From Nonomuraea rhodomycinica (GTDB lineage: Bacteria > Actinomycetota > Actinomycetes > Streptosporangiales > Streptosporangiaceae), in contig NZ_JABWGO010000008.1 of NCBI RefSeq assembly GCF_013363995.1, forward strand, positions 248,001-312,000: DNA of 64,000 nucleotides, read 5' to 3'. This document shows positions 16,347 through 25,171 of the stretch, one piece after another (position 1 is the stretch's first letter; every line of letters starts with the position of its first letter). The notes beneath the pieces are model-generated. The model made no database searches and was not told where the DNA came from. It worked only from the letters and a program-made list of their open reading frames with translations. The translations under genes were made by a program, and so were the position numbers.

Positions 16347-17288
16347 ATGGCCTTCACGGATTTCGACCTGCTCGTCGTCGGCGACGCCAACCCGGACGTG
16401 ATCGTCTCGGGAGCGCCCCGGCGGCCCGCCTACGGCCAGCGCGAACACCTGGTGGACACCGGCGACCTGGTGCTCGGCGGCTCCGGCGCGATCACCGCGT
16501 GCGGGGCCGCCCGCCTCGGGCTGCGCGTGGCCTTCGCCGGGCGCGTGGGCGACGACCCGGCCGGCGCGTTCGTGCTGGACGCGCTCCGGCGGCGCGGGGT
16601 GGACGTCTCCGCCTGCGTGGTCGAGCCGGGAGCGGCCACCGCGCTCACCGTCATCCTGGCCGACGGGCAGGACCGGGCCATCCTGACCGCCCCGGGCTGC
16701 CTCGGCCGCACCTCGGCCGGCGACGTGCCGCCCGGCCTGCTCGCGCGCGCGGCGCACGTGCACGTCTCCTCGTTCTACCTCCAGCCGCTGCTGGCCGAGG
16801 GCGTGCCGGAGCTGTTCCGCGCCGCCCGGGCGGCGGGCGCGACCACCTCGCTCGACACCAACGACGACCCGGCCGGCCGCTGGGAGGGCCTGGAGGAGGT
16901 GCTGCCGCTGACCGACGTCCTGCTGCCCAACGAGCGCGAGGCCCTGGCGATCGCGGGCGTCGCCGACCTCGGACGCGCCGTGCGCGAGCTGGCCGCCCGG
17001 GGCACGACCCCCGTGGTCAAGTGCGGCGCCGAGGGCGCCATGACGATCGTGGACGGCGAGCCGCTGCACGTGCCCGCCCCGGCGGCGAAGGACGCCGGCG
17101 AGGGTGCGAACGACGCCGTGGACACGGTCGGGGCGGGCGACAGCTTCGACGCGGGCCTGATCGCGGCCCGCCGGCGCGGCCTGCCCGTACGGCGGAGCCT
17201 GGAGGTGGCCGTGGCCTGCGGCACCCTCTCCACCCGAGCCGCGGGGGGCACAGCGGCACAGCCCACCTGGGAGGAAGCCACCTCATGA
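16347..17288 (+). CDS. PfkB-family carbohydrate kinase
   Basis: This 313-aa ribokinase-fold sugar kinase has the N-terminal Gly-rich region (LVLGGSGAITACGAARLG at ~42-59) and the C-terminal PfkB signature DTVGAGDSFDAG at ~265-276. The Asp of GAGD is the catalytic base that activates the sugar hydroxyl for ATP phosphorylation. It is the first gene after the divergent promoter. Its stop overlaps the start of the GH4 gene (ATGA at 17285-17288), so kinase and glycosidase are made together. Specificity cannot be read from sequence. Confidence 0.9.
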   Translation: MAFTDFDLLVVGDANPDVIVSGAPRRPAYGQREHLVDTGDLVLGGSGAITACGAARLGLRVAFAGRVGDDPAGAFVLDALRRRGVDVSACVVEPGAATALTVILADGQDRAILTAPGCLGRTSAGDVPPGLLARAAHVHVSSFYLQPLLAEGVPELFRAARAAGATTSLDTNDDPAGRWEGLEEVLPLTDVLLPNEREALAIAGVADLGRAVRELAARGTTPVVKCGAEGAMTIVDGEPLHVPAPAAKDAGEGANDAVDTVGAGDSFDAGLIAARRRGLPVRRSLEVAVACGTLSTRAAGGTAAQPTWEEATS

Positions 17289-18589
17289 GCAACCCGAAGA
17301 TCGTCTTCATCGGCGCGGGCAGCGTCGTGTTCACCCATGGCCTGCTGGCCGACCTGCTGGCCCATCCGGAGCTGCGGCAGGCCCGGATCGCGCTGCACGA
17401 CATCGACCCGGAGCGGCTGGAGACGGCCGAGGCCGTGGCCCGCCGCATCGCCGCCGCCCGGGGCGCCGCCCCCGAGGTCAGCGCGACCCTCGACCGGCGG
17501 GCCGCGCTCGACGGCGCGGACTTCGTCATCAACATGATCCAGGTGGGCGGGCACGCCGCGACCGTGGCCGACTTCGAGATCCCCGCCCGCCACGGCCTGC
17601 GGCAGACGATCGCCGACACGATCGGGGTGGGCGGCGTCTTCCGCGCCCTGCGCACGTTCCCCGTGCTGGACGCGCTGGCCGCCGACATCCGCGCCGTCTG
17701 CCCGGACGCGCTGCTGCTCAACTACACCAACCCCATGGCCATGAACGTGTGGTACCTGGCCTCCCGGGTCCGCAACGTGGTGGGCCTGTGCCACTCGGTC
17801 TACTGGACGATGCACGACCTTGCGGCGCTGGTGGGGGTGCCGTACGAGGAGGTCACCTATCTGGCGGCGGGCGTCAACCACCAGGCGTGGGTGCTGCGCT
17901 TCGAGCGCGCGGGCGCCGACCTGTACGAGCGGCTCGACGCGCGGATCGAGGCGGACCCCGAGCTGCGCCGCCGGGTCCGGGTGGAGATGTACCGGCGGCT
18001 CGGCCACTACCCGACCGAGACGAGCGAGCACTCCTCGGAGTACGTGCCGTGGCTGCTGCGCCACGACGCCGAGATCGAGCGGCTGCGCATCCCGGTCGGC
18101 GCGTACGTGGGCATCAGCGAGGAGAACGTCCGCGAGTACAAGCGCACGCGCGACGCCGTGCGGACCGGCGGGGACCTGCCCGTCGAGGGGACCGGCGAGT
18201 ACGCGCCGCAGATCATCCACAGCGTCGTGACCGGCGTGCCGCGCGTGGTCTACGGCAACGTGGTCAACGACGGGCTCATCGCGAACCTGCCGCCCGGCTG
18301 CGTGGTGGAGGTGCCCTGCGTGGTGGACGCGACGGGGGTGCGGCCCACCCGGGTGGGCGCGCTGCCGGCGCAGTGCGCGGCGCTCAACCGGGCGTACGTC
18401 AGCGTCAACGAGCTGACCGTGCGGGCGGCCGAGGAGGGGCGGCCGGAGCACGTGCGGCACGCGCTGATGGCCGACCCGAACACCGCGGCCACGCTGTCGC
18501 TGGACGCGATCTGGCGGATGTGCGACGACCTGACCCGCGCCCACGGCGACCTGCTCCCCGAACCGCTGCGGGTCACCCTCACGCCCTGA
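17285..18589 (+). CDS. GH4 NAD+/Mn2+-dependent glycosidase (alpha-galactosidase/alpha-glucosidase type)
   Basis: This 434-aa member of glycoside hydrolase family 4 begins with the NAD-binding GAGSVVF loop (residues 10-16). Family residues are intact: N146-Y-T-N149-P-M, the metal ligands in GLC169-H170, and GVN198-H199-Q. GH4 enzymes oxidise the sugar at C3 with bound NAD+, eliminate the aglycone and reduce the product back. The HDIDPERLE stretch after the dinucleotide fold is standard. Since its importer is an ABC system, not PTS, the substrate is probably a non-phosphorylated alpha-glycoside. It is convergent with the DeoR gene. Confidence 0.9.
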   Translation: MSNPKIVFIGAGSVVFTHGLLADLLAHPELRQARIALHDIDPERLETAEAVARRIAAARGAAPEVSATLDRRAALDGADFVINMIQVGGHAATVADFEIPARHGLRQTIADTIGVGGVFRALRTFPVLDALAADIRAVCPDALLLNYTNPMAMNVWYLASRVRNVVGLCHSVYWTMHDLAALVGVPYEEVTYLAAGVNHQAWVLRFERAGADLYERLDARIEADPELRRRVRVEMYRRLGHYPTETSEHSSEYVPWLLRHDAEIERLRIPVGAYVGISEENVREYKRTRDAVRTGGDLPVEGTGEYAPQIIHSVVTGVPRVVYGNVVNDGLIANLPPGCVVEVPCVVDATGVRPTRVGALPAQCAALNRAYVSVNELTVRAAEEGRPEHVRHALMADPNTAATLSLDAIWRMCDDLTRAHGDLLPEPLRVTLTP

Positions 18590-18610
18590 CCGCACCCGGG
18601 CCCGGCGGCG

Positions 18611-19402
18611 TCAGCCGACGAGGTCCACCTTGAGGCCGCGCTCGCGCAGGAGCGCCACCGTCGCCGGGTCGGCCGACTCCCCGGTGATGAGCAGGTCCAC
18701 CTCCGTCAGCGGGCAGACCGGCGCCATCTCCACCTTGCCCAGCTTGGAGGAGTCGGCGACCACCACGCACCGCCCGGCGGCGCGCAGCATCCGCTGCTTC
18801 ATCTCGGCGTCGGGCAGGTTGACGTTGGTCACGCCGGCCTCCGGGTGGACGCCGCCGCAGCCGAGGAAGACGAGGTCGGCCCGGATGCCCTCCAGGACGC
18901 GGGTGGCGAGCGGGTCGACCAGGGAGTGCTGCTGGCGGCGGAGGCTGCCGCCGGTGACGACGACGGCGAAGCGCGGCAGCGCCGGCTCCAGCTCCAGCGC
19001 GGTGCGCAGCCCGTTGGTGAACACGGTGACCTCGGTGAGGTCGGCGCGGGCGACCAGCTCCCTGGCCACGTACGCCGTGGTGGTGCCGGCCCCCATGAGC
19101 ACGCTCTCCCCCGAGGCGACCAGCCTGGCCGCCGCCTTGGCGATCAGCGCCTTCTCCACGGCGGCGGTGCCGAGCGACAGCTCGAAGGACGGCTCGACGC
19201 GGGGCGGCGACCCGGCGGCCACCGCGCCGCCGCGCACCCGCCGGACCCTGCCCTGCTCCTCCAGCGCGTCGAGGTCGGCCCGGACGGTCACGGTGGACAC
19301 GCCGAACGCCTCGGCCAGCTCCGCGACCCGGGCGAACTCCTGCTCCATGAGCAGCCCGAGCATGCGCTCGCGGCGCACCTCGGTCGGCATGGACTCCGTC
19401 AT
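18611..19402 (-). CDS. DeoR-family transcriptional regulator
   Basis: This 263-aa repressor has an N-terminal winged HTH (RRERMLGLLMEQEFARVAEL, then VSTVTVRADLDALEEQGRVRR at ~36-56) and a sugar-phosphate-sensing DeoRC domain (GAGTTTAYVARELV at ~101, VTGGSLRRQQHSLV at ~150, VADSSKLGKVEMAPV at ~218). DeoR proteins usually sense the phosphorylated sugar made by the cognate kinase, here perhaps the PfkB product. Its start overlaps the stop of the upstream GH4 gene (19399-19402). A second ATG five codons in is possible. The TTCGAA-framed elements at 16238-16326 are the proposed targets. Confidence 0.9.
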   Translation of the reverse strand: MTESMPTEVRRERMLGLLMEQEFARVAELAEAFGVSTVTVRADLDALEEQGRVRRVRGGAVAAGSPPRVEPSFELSLGTAAVEKALIAKAAARLVASGESVLMGAGTTTAYVARELVARADLTEVTVFTNGLRTALELEPALPRFAVVVTGGSLRRQQHSLVDPLATRVLEGIRADLVFLGCGGVHPEAGVTNVNLPDAEMKQRMLRAAGRCVVVADSSKLGKVEMAPVCPLTEVDLLITGESADPATVALLRERGLKVDLVG

Positions 19403-20697
19403 CGGCGGATCGCCTCCGGCAGCAGCTCGCCGTGCGCCTCGATCAGCTCGTCGCACAGCTCCTCGATGGCGGGCAGGGGCAGCGTGGCGGCGGTGTTGGG
19501 GTCGAGCATCGCGGCGTGGTGGACGTGCCGGCGATCTCCGTCGAGCACCGCCCGGACGGTCAGCTCGACGACGTTGAGGAACGTGCGGTGCAGCGCCACG
19601 AGCTGGACCGGCAGGTCGCCCACGGGCCGGGGGTGCAGGCCCGTGGCGTCGGCCGTGGCGGGCACCTCCACGCAGCAGTTCTCCGGCAGGTTGCCGATCA
19701 GGCCGCCGTTGCGGACGTTGACGTAGACCTCCTTGCCGCGGCCGGTCAGCATGGCGAGGATCGCGGCGGCGGCCGGCTCCTGGTGCTGCCAGCGGATCAG
19801 CAGCGGCCGGCCGGCCGCCAGGGCGCGGCGCGTCTCCTCGTAGGCGTGCATGTCCTTGCCGAAGCGGCGCAGGAACTCCTCCATCGGCACCCCGAGGCGC
19901 TCGGTCTCGGCCTCGTGGCGCATGAACCACGGCACGTACTCGGCGGCGTGCTCGCTCGACTGCGTCGGGAAGTAGCCGAAGCGCCGGTACATCTCCATGC
20001 GGACGTGCCGCCCGAGGTCGGGGTCGGCGGCGAGGGCGGCGTCCAGCTCGGGGTAGAGGGACCGGCCGCCGGCCTCGAAGCGCAGCACGAACGACTGGTG
20101 GTTGAGCCCGGCGCTGAGGAACGTCACCTCGTCGAGGTCGCGGCCGAGCAGGTCGGCGAGGTAGGCGTGGGTGTCGCAGACGGCGTGGCACATCCCGGCG
20201 AAGCGCTCGAACCCGGTGGCCTCGTGCACCGCCCAGCCGATCATCGCCATGGGGTCGCTGCCGTTGAGCAGCCACGCCTCGGGGCACAGCTCGGCCATCT
20301 CGTGGCCGAGCCGGACGAAGAACGGGATGGAGCGCAGGCCGCGGAAGACGCCGCCGATGCCGATGGTGTCGCCGATCGTCTGGCGCAGGCCGTAGCGGCG
20401 GGGGATCTCGAAGTCGCGCAGCGCGGCCTCGAACCCGCCGCGGTCGACATGGCTGATCACGAAGGCGGCGCCGTCGAGCGCGCGCCGCCGGTCGGGGCAG
20501 GCGGTGATCCGCGCCGCCGCGCCGGACTCGGCGTCGAGGGCGCGTACCAGCGCCTCGGCCGTCGCCAGGTGGCCGGGGTCGTCGTCGTGCAGCACGATCT
20601 CCAGGCGGCCCTTCAGCGCGGAGGCGAGGAACAGGTCGGAGACCACCCTGCGGATGAGGTCGACCTGACCCGCGCCGACGAAGACGATCCGAGCCAT
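19399..20697 (-). CDS. Second GH4-family glycosidase with altered active-site motif
   Basis: This 432-aa GH4 paralogue starts MARIVFVGAGQVDLIRRVV. GGGAGG lies 5 nt upstream of the ATG, which favours this start over a GTG two codons earlier. Family residues C170-H171 and N199-H200 are kept. The usual NPM Asn is replaced by Asp (NGSD148-PM), and the N-terminal loop is GAGQV rather than GAGSV. It heads an operon with DeoR. The two GH4 enzymes share the layout FEIPxRxGLRQTI and probably arose by old duplication. Its substrate may differ from that of the first enzyme, for example an acidic sugar. Confidence 0.85.
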   Translation of the reverse strand: MARIVFVGAGQVDLIRRVVSDLFLASALKGRLEIVLHDDDPGHLATAEALVRALDAESGAAARITACPDRRRALDGAAFVISHVDRGGFEAALRDFEIPRRYGLRQTIGDTIGIGGVFRGLRSIPFFVRLGHEMAELCPEAWLLNGSDPMAMIGWAVHEATGFERFAGMCHAVCDTHAYLADLLGRDLDEVTFLSAGLNHQSFVLRFEAGGRSLYPELDAALAADPDLGRHVRMEMYRRFGYFPTQSSEHAAEYVPWFMRHEAETERLGVPMEEFLRRFGKDMHAYEETRRALAAGRPLLIRWQHQEPAAAAILAMLTGRGKEVYVNVRNGGLIGNLPENCCVEVPATADATGLHPRPVGDLPVQLVALHRTFLNVVELTVRAVLDGDRRHVHHAAMLDPNTAATLPLPAIEELCDELIEAHGELLPEAIRR

Positions 20698-21160
20698 GCT
20701 CACCTCCCGCCCGCTCGTGCGCGCAGACTACGGCACGCGAGGCGGACGCGCACACCACACCCTACGGACTCCGGGCGGCGCGGGCCCGGCCGGAGGGGGT
20801 CCGGTGTTCTCGCTCACATGGCAAACGCCGCCCACCGAGGGGTCCGGCACGCCGGATCGGCTGCGAGGACAGGGATGACAGGCCGTTTACCTGGGACAAG
20901 AGCGTCCCAGAATGTGAATGGTCTGTTTCCGAGACGTTATCGCACACCGTTGACAGGCAAATTGTTAGCGATAACACTCAAGGCCCTAGGCAAGTTGTCG
21001 TCCACAACAATCATGCAGTGGGGTGGGACGAAGTGCCACAAATCGGACGTATCCTACCGCGCAGGTCGATGCCCGGCACCGGGCTCGCGGCCTTCCGCCC
21101 GGCACGTCCGAGAGGGACGGCATCCCCTTCGCGTACGCGCAACCTCGCAAGGAGACACAC
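20698..21160 (+). promoter_or_regulatory. Long promoter/leader region of the ChvE-type importer, with LacI-type operator
   Basis: This 463-nt gap separates GH4 from the binding-protein gene. A -35-like TTGACA lies at 20950-20955. The operator TGTTAGCGATAACA (20963-20976), a near-perfect palindrome with central CG, overlaps the expected spacer/-10. The leader to the ATG is therefore about 180 nt. It contains a small hairpin (GCCCGGCACCGGGC, 21071-21084) and ends in AAGGAG (21149-21154), 6 nt before the start. I see no small gene in it. The region 20698-20930 holds nothing I can name. Confidence 0.65.
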
Positions 21161-22291
21161 ATGAGATTCGGACGGATCGCGACGGTCGTCTCAGCCCTCG
21201 CACTCACCGCAACCGTCGCGGCGTGCGGATCGAGTGAGAAGACGATCGACAAGGAGGCCGCCTCCGGCACCACCAGCGGCGCCCTCATCGGCGTCACCAT
21301 GCCCACGAGGTCCTCCGAGCGGTGGATCCACGACGGTGAGAACGTCAAGTCCAGCCTGGAGAAGCTCGGCTACAAGGTCGACCTCCAGTACGCGGAGAAC
21401 GACATCCCCACCCAGGTCAACCAGATCGAGAACCAGATCACCAAGGGCGCCAAGCTGCTGATCGTCGCCTCGATCGACGGCACCGCCCTGACCACGCAGC
21501 TCCAGCAGGCCGCCGACAACAAGATCCCGGTCATCGCCTACGACCGCCTGATCCGCAACAGCCCGAACGTCGACTACTACACGACGTTCGACAACTTCAA
21601 GGTCGGCGTCCAGCAGGCCACCTCGCTGCTCGTCGGCCTCAAGCTGCTCAACGCCGACGGCTCCGCGGGCAGCGCCAAGGGCCCGTTCAACGTCGAGCTG
21701 TTCGCCGGCTCCCCCGACGACAACAACGCCACGTTCTTCTTCAACGGCGCCATGTCCGTGCTCAAGCCGTACATCGACAAGGGCACGCTCAAGGTCAAGA
21801 GCGGCCAGACCGACTTCAAGACCGTCGCCATCCTGCGCTGGGACCCGGCCACCGCCCAGAAGCGCATGGAGGACATCCTCACCAAGACCTACTCCGGCGA
21901 CACCAAGGTCGACGGCGTGCTCTCCCCGTACGACGGCCTGTCGATCGGCATCCTGTCGGCGCTGAAGTCCAACGGCTACGGCACCTCCGGCCAGCCGTAC
22001 CCGATCGTGACCGGCCAGGACGCCGAGCTGGCGTCGGTGAAGTCGATCATCGCGGGCGAGCAGTACTCCACGATCTTCAAGGACACCCGTGAGCTGGCCA
22101 AGGTCACGGTCACCATGGCCGACACCGTCCTCAAGGGCGGCAAGCCCGCGGTGAACAACACCAAGGACTACGACAACGGCAACAAGGTCGTCCCGGCCCA
22201 GCTCCTCGAGCCGATGATCGTCGACAAGAGCAACTACCAGAAGGCCCTGGTGGACACGGGCTACTACACCGCCGCCCAGCTCGGCGGCTGA
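21161..22291 (+). CDS. chvE: Multiple-sugar (xylose/galactose/arabinose-type) binding lipoprotein
   Basis: This 376-aa lipoprotein has a signal peptide ending in TVAACG (lipobox Cys at ~23). The mature part is a family-2 periplasmic-binding fold like ChvE/XylF: GVTMPTRSSERWIHDGENV at ~45, DIPTQVNQIENQI at ~82, LLIVASIDGTALT, then IPVIAYDRLIRNSPNVDYY with the sugar-contacting Arg and Asp, and SPYDGLSIGILSAL, PIVTGQDAE. It is followed by an MmsA-like ATPase and an MmsB-like permease, the standard order of monosaccharide (CUT2) importers. Codon use is noticeably AAG/GTC/ACC-biased, suggesting high expression. Confidence 0.9.
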   Translation: MRFGRIATVVSALALTATVAACGSSEKTIDKEAASGTTSGALIGVTMPTRSSERWIHDGENVKSSLEKLGYKVDLQYAENDIPTQVNQIENQITKGAKLLIVASIDGTALTTQLQQAADNKIPVIAYDRLIRNSPNVDYYTTFDNFKVGVQQATSLLVGLKLLNADGSAGSAKGPFNVELFAGSPDDNNATFFFNGAMSVLKPYIDKGTLKVKSGQTDFKTVAILRWDPATAQKRMEDILTKTYSGDTKVDGVLSPYDGLSIGILSALKSNGYGTSGQPYPIVTGQDAELASVKSIIAGEQYSTIFKDTRELAKVTVTMADTVLKGGKPAVNNTKDYDNGNKVVPAQLLEPMIVDKSNYQKALVDTGYYTAAQLGG

Positions 22292-22313
22292 CGCCCCTCG
22301 GGAAGGACCTTCG

Positions 22314-23843
22314 ATGACCGATGACATCCTGCACATGCGGGGGATCACCAAGACCTTTCCCGGAGTGCGCGCGCTCCACGAGGTGAACCTCTCCGTACGC
22401 CGCGGCGAGATCCACGCCATCTGCGGCGAGAACGGCGCCGGCAAGTCGACGCTGATGAAGGTGCTGTCCGGGGTCTACCCGTTCGGCAGCTACGAGGGGC
22501 GGATCGAGTTCGACGGCGAGCTGTGCCGGTTCGGCGGAATCAAGGACAGCGAGGACGCCGGCATCGTCATCATCCACCAGGAGCTGGCGCTGTGCCCGCA
22601 GCTGTCCATCGCCGAGAACATCTTCCTCGGCAACGAGCGGGCCAGCCGCGGGCTCATCGACTGGAACCGCACCAACCACCAGGCCGGCGAGCTGCTGCGG
22701 CGCGTCGGCCTGGAGGAGAGCCCGGTCACGCAGGTGGCCGACATCGGCGTGGGCAAGCAGCAGCTCGTCGAGATCGCCAAGGCCCTGTCGAAGAAGGTGA
22801 AGCTGCTCATCCTGGACGAGCCCACCGCGGCGCTCAACGACCAGGACTCGGCCCACCTGCTCGACCTGCTGCGCGGCCTGCGCGACGAGGGCATCACCTG
22901 CGTGATCATCTCGCACAAGCTGAACGAGATCATCGACATCGCCGACTCGATCACCATCATCCGTGACGGGCAGACGATCGAGACCCTGGAGATGGCCGGC
23001 GGCCAGGTGACCGAGGACCGGATCATCTCCGGCATGGTCGGCCGCGACCTGGACCACCGCTTCCCGCCGCACGAGCCGAACGTCGGCGAGGAGGTTCTGC
23101 GCATCGAGGACTGGACGGTGCACAGCCCCTCCCAGCCCGACCGGCGGGTCGTCTCCGGGGCCGGCCTCACGCTGCGGCGCGGCGAGATCGTCGGCCTGGC
23201 CGGGCTCATGGGCGCCGGCCGCACCGAGCTGGCGATGAGCCTGTTCGGCCGCACCTACGGCGTCGGCATCTCCGGCCGCGTCTACAAGGACGGCCGCGAG
23301 GTGCACATCCGCAACGTCCAGGACGCGGTGAAGCTCGGCATCGCGTACGCCACCGAGGACCGCAAGCGGTACGGCCTCAACCTCATCGAGGACATCAAGC
23401 GCAACATCTCCTCGGTCAGCCTGGGCCGGCTCAGCCGCAACGGCTGGGTCAACGAGAACGAGGAGTACCGGGTCGCCGACGAGTTCCGGCGCAGCATGAA
23501 CATCAAGGCGCCGAGCGTGCAGAGCGTCGTCGGCAAGCTGAGCGGCGGCAACCAGCAGAAGGTCGTGCTGTCGAAGTGGATCTACACGGATCCCGACGTG
23601 CTCATCCTCGACGAGCCGACCCGCGGCATCGACGTCGGGGCCAAGTACGAGATCTACACGATCATCAACCAGCTCGCCGACGAGGGCAAGGCCGTCCTGG
23701 TCATCTCCTCGGAGCTGCCGGAGCTGCTCGGGTTGTGCGACCGCATCTACACGCTGTCGCAGGGCCGGATCACCGGCGAGCTGCCGCGCGAGGAGGCGAC
23801 CCAGGAGCGCCTGATGTACCACATGACCATGGGACAGGAGTAA
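22314..23843 (+). CDS. mmsA: CUT2 sugar ABC transporter ATP-binding protein (double NBD)
   Basis: This 509-aa protein has two fused nucleotide-binding domains. The first has Walker A GENGAGKST at ~39 and Walker B LLILDEPTAAL. The second has a degenerate Walker A (GLMGAGRTEL), the signature LSGGNQQKV at ~412, and Walker B LILDEPTRGIDVGAK. Degeneracy of the second P-loop is normal for RbsA/MglA/MmsA proteins. It powers the ChvE-type importer and stands 22 nt downstream of the binding protein. GGAAGG precedes the ATG. Confidence 0.93.
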   Translation: MTDDILHMRGITKTFPGVRALHEVNLSVRRGEIHAICGENGAGKSTLMKVLSGVYPFGSYEGRIEFDGELCRFGGIKDSEDAGIVIIHQELALCPQLSIAENIFLGNERASRGLIDWNRTNHQAGELLRRVGLEESPVTQVADIGVGKQQLVEIAKALSKKVKLLILDEPTAALNDQDSAHLLDLLRGLRDEGITCVIISHKLNEIIDIADSITIIRDGQTIETLEMAGGQVTEDRIISGMVGRDLDHRFPPHEPNVGEEVLRIEDWTVHSPSQPDRRVVSGAGLTLRRGEIVGLAGLMGAGRTELAMSLFGRTYGVGISGRVYKDGREVHIRNVQDAVKLGIAYATEDRKRYGLNLIEDIKRNISSVSLGRLSRNGWVNENEEYRVADEFRRSMNIKAPSVQSVVGKLSGGNQQKVVLSKWIYTDPDVLILDEPTRGIDVGAKYEIYTIINQLADEGKAVLVISSELPELLGLCDRIYTLSQGRITGELPREEATQERLMYHMTMGQE

Positions 23844-23849
23844 GTCCGG

Positions 23850-25112
23850 ATGAGCAGCAGTACGACCCCCGCCGATCTTGAGGCGGGCCCGCGACGGGAC
23901 GCCAAGGGCGAGCCGCCCGGCCGGCTGAAGCTCGGCGGCCTGTCCATCAACATCCGCCAGAGCGGCATCTACATCGCGTTCGCGCTGATCGTGGTGCTGT
24001 TCTCGGTGCTGACCGACGGCGCCCTCCTGCAGCCGCAGAACATCTCGAACATCGTCGTCCAGAACTCCTACATCCTGATCCTGGCCATCGGCATGATCCT
24101 GATCATCATCGCCGGGCACATCGACCTGTCGGTCGGCTCGGTGGTGGCGGTCACGGGCGCCGTGGCGGCCGTGCTCATGGTGAACTACGGGGTCCCCTGG
24201 CCGCTGGCGCTGCTCATCACCCTGGTGGTGGGCGGCCTGATCGGGGCGTGGCAGGGCTACTGGATCGCCTACTTCGGCATCCCGTCGTTCATCGTGACGC
24301 TCGCCGGCATGCTGCTGTTCCGGGCGCTCACGCTGACCGTGCTCGGCAACCAGGGCATCGGCCCGTTCCCCGACGCCGTGCGCACCCTGTCGAACGGCTT
24401 CACCGACACCTACCTGGGCAACGTCGGGCTCGGCCCGCTCGGCGGCGCCGACGTCTTCAGCCTGCTGATCGGCCTGATCGCCATCGCCGGCATGGCCGCC
24501 GCCCAGTGGCGCACCCGCGCGGCCCGCGCCGGGTACGGCCAGAGCGTCGACCCGCTGCCGGTGTTCGTCCTGAAGATCGCCGCCGCGGCGGTGCTCATCA
24601 TGGCCGTGGTGGTGCAGCTCGCGCGCTTCCGTAACCTGCCGTGGGTGCTGGTGCTGCTGGCCCTGCTGGTGCTGGGCTACTCGCTGCTGGCCAACCGGTC
24701 GGTGTTCGGCCGCCGCATCTACGCGGTCGGCGGCAACCTCCAGGCCGCGGTGCTGTCGGGCATCAAGGTCAAGTCCGTGGTGTTCTGGATCTTCGTCAAC
24801 ATGGGCGTGCTGGCGTCCATCGCCGGCATCATCTTCGCCGGCCGGCTCAACCAGGCCGGTCCGACTGCCGGCAACTCGTTCGAGCTGGACGCGATCGCCG
24901 CGGCGTTCATCGGCGGCGCGGCCGTCCAGGGCGGCGTGGGCAAGGTCGTCGGCGCGATCACCGGCGGCCTGATCATGGGTGTGATCAACAACGGCATGTC
25001 GCTCATCGGCTCGCCGAGCGAGCGGGTCATGCTGGTCAAGGGCATCGTCCTGCTGGCGGCGGTCGCCTTCGACGTGTGGACCAAGCGGCGGGCGGGCGCG
25101 GGCGCGCGCTGA
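23850..25112 (+). CDS. mmsB: CUT2 sugar ABC transporter permease
   Basis: This 420-aa integral membrane protein has about ten hydrophobic segments after a cytoplasmic N-terminus of ~35 residues. Family marks are GHIDLSVGSVVAVTGAVAAV at ~90-109, FGIPSFIVTLAGMLLFRAL at ~143 and the C-terminal AAAFIGGAAVQGGVGKVVGAI. Its length, with a non-conserved central stretch (~200-270), matches the GguB/MmsB branch rather than shorter RbsC. The gap to the ATPase is 6 nt, so it is one operon, ending at a strong hairpin. Confidence 0.92.
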   Translation: MSSSTTPADLEAGPRRDAKGEPPGRLKLGGLSINIRQSGIYIAFALIVVLFSVLTDGALLQPQNISNIVVQNSYILILAIGMILIIIAGHIDLSVGSVVAVTGAVAAVLMVNYGVPWPLALLITLVVGGLIGAWQGYWIAYFGIPSFIVTLAGMLLFRALTLTVLGNQGIGPFPDAVRTLSNGFTDTYLGNVGLGPLGGADVFSLLIGLIAIAGMAAAQWRTRAARAGYGQSVDPLPVFVLKIAAAAVLIMAVVVQLARFRNLPWVLVLLALLVLGYSLLANRSVFGRRIYAVGGNLQAAVLSGIKVKSVVFWIFVNMGVLASIAGIIFAGRLNQAGPTAGNSFELDAIAAAFIGGAAVQGGVGKVVGAITGGLIMGVINNGMSLIGSPSERVMLVKGIVLLAAVAFDVWTKRRAGAGAR

Positions 25113-25129
25113 TCCGTCGCACCGGGTGA

Positions 25130-25153
25130 GGGGCGGGCCGTCCGGCCCGCCCC
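25130..25153. terminator. Terminator between convergent sugar importer operons
   Basis: A perfect 11-bp stem, GGGGCGGGCCG (25130-25140) with CGGCCCGCCCC (25143-25153), is followed by TTCCC. It lies 18 nt after the mmsB stop and 19 nt before the stop of the convergent permease gene, so it probably serves both. Confidence 0.8.
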
Positions 25154-25171
25154 TTCCCATGTCCGGGCGGC

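Noticed and set aside
21071..21084. Riboswitch in the ChvE leader
   Set aside because: Only a small 6-bp hairpin is visible in the ~180-nt leader; no known aptamer consensus could be recognised.
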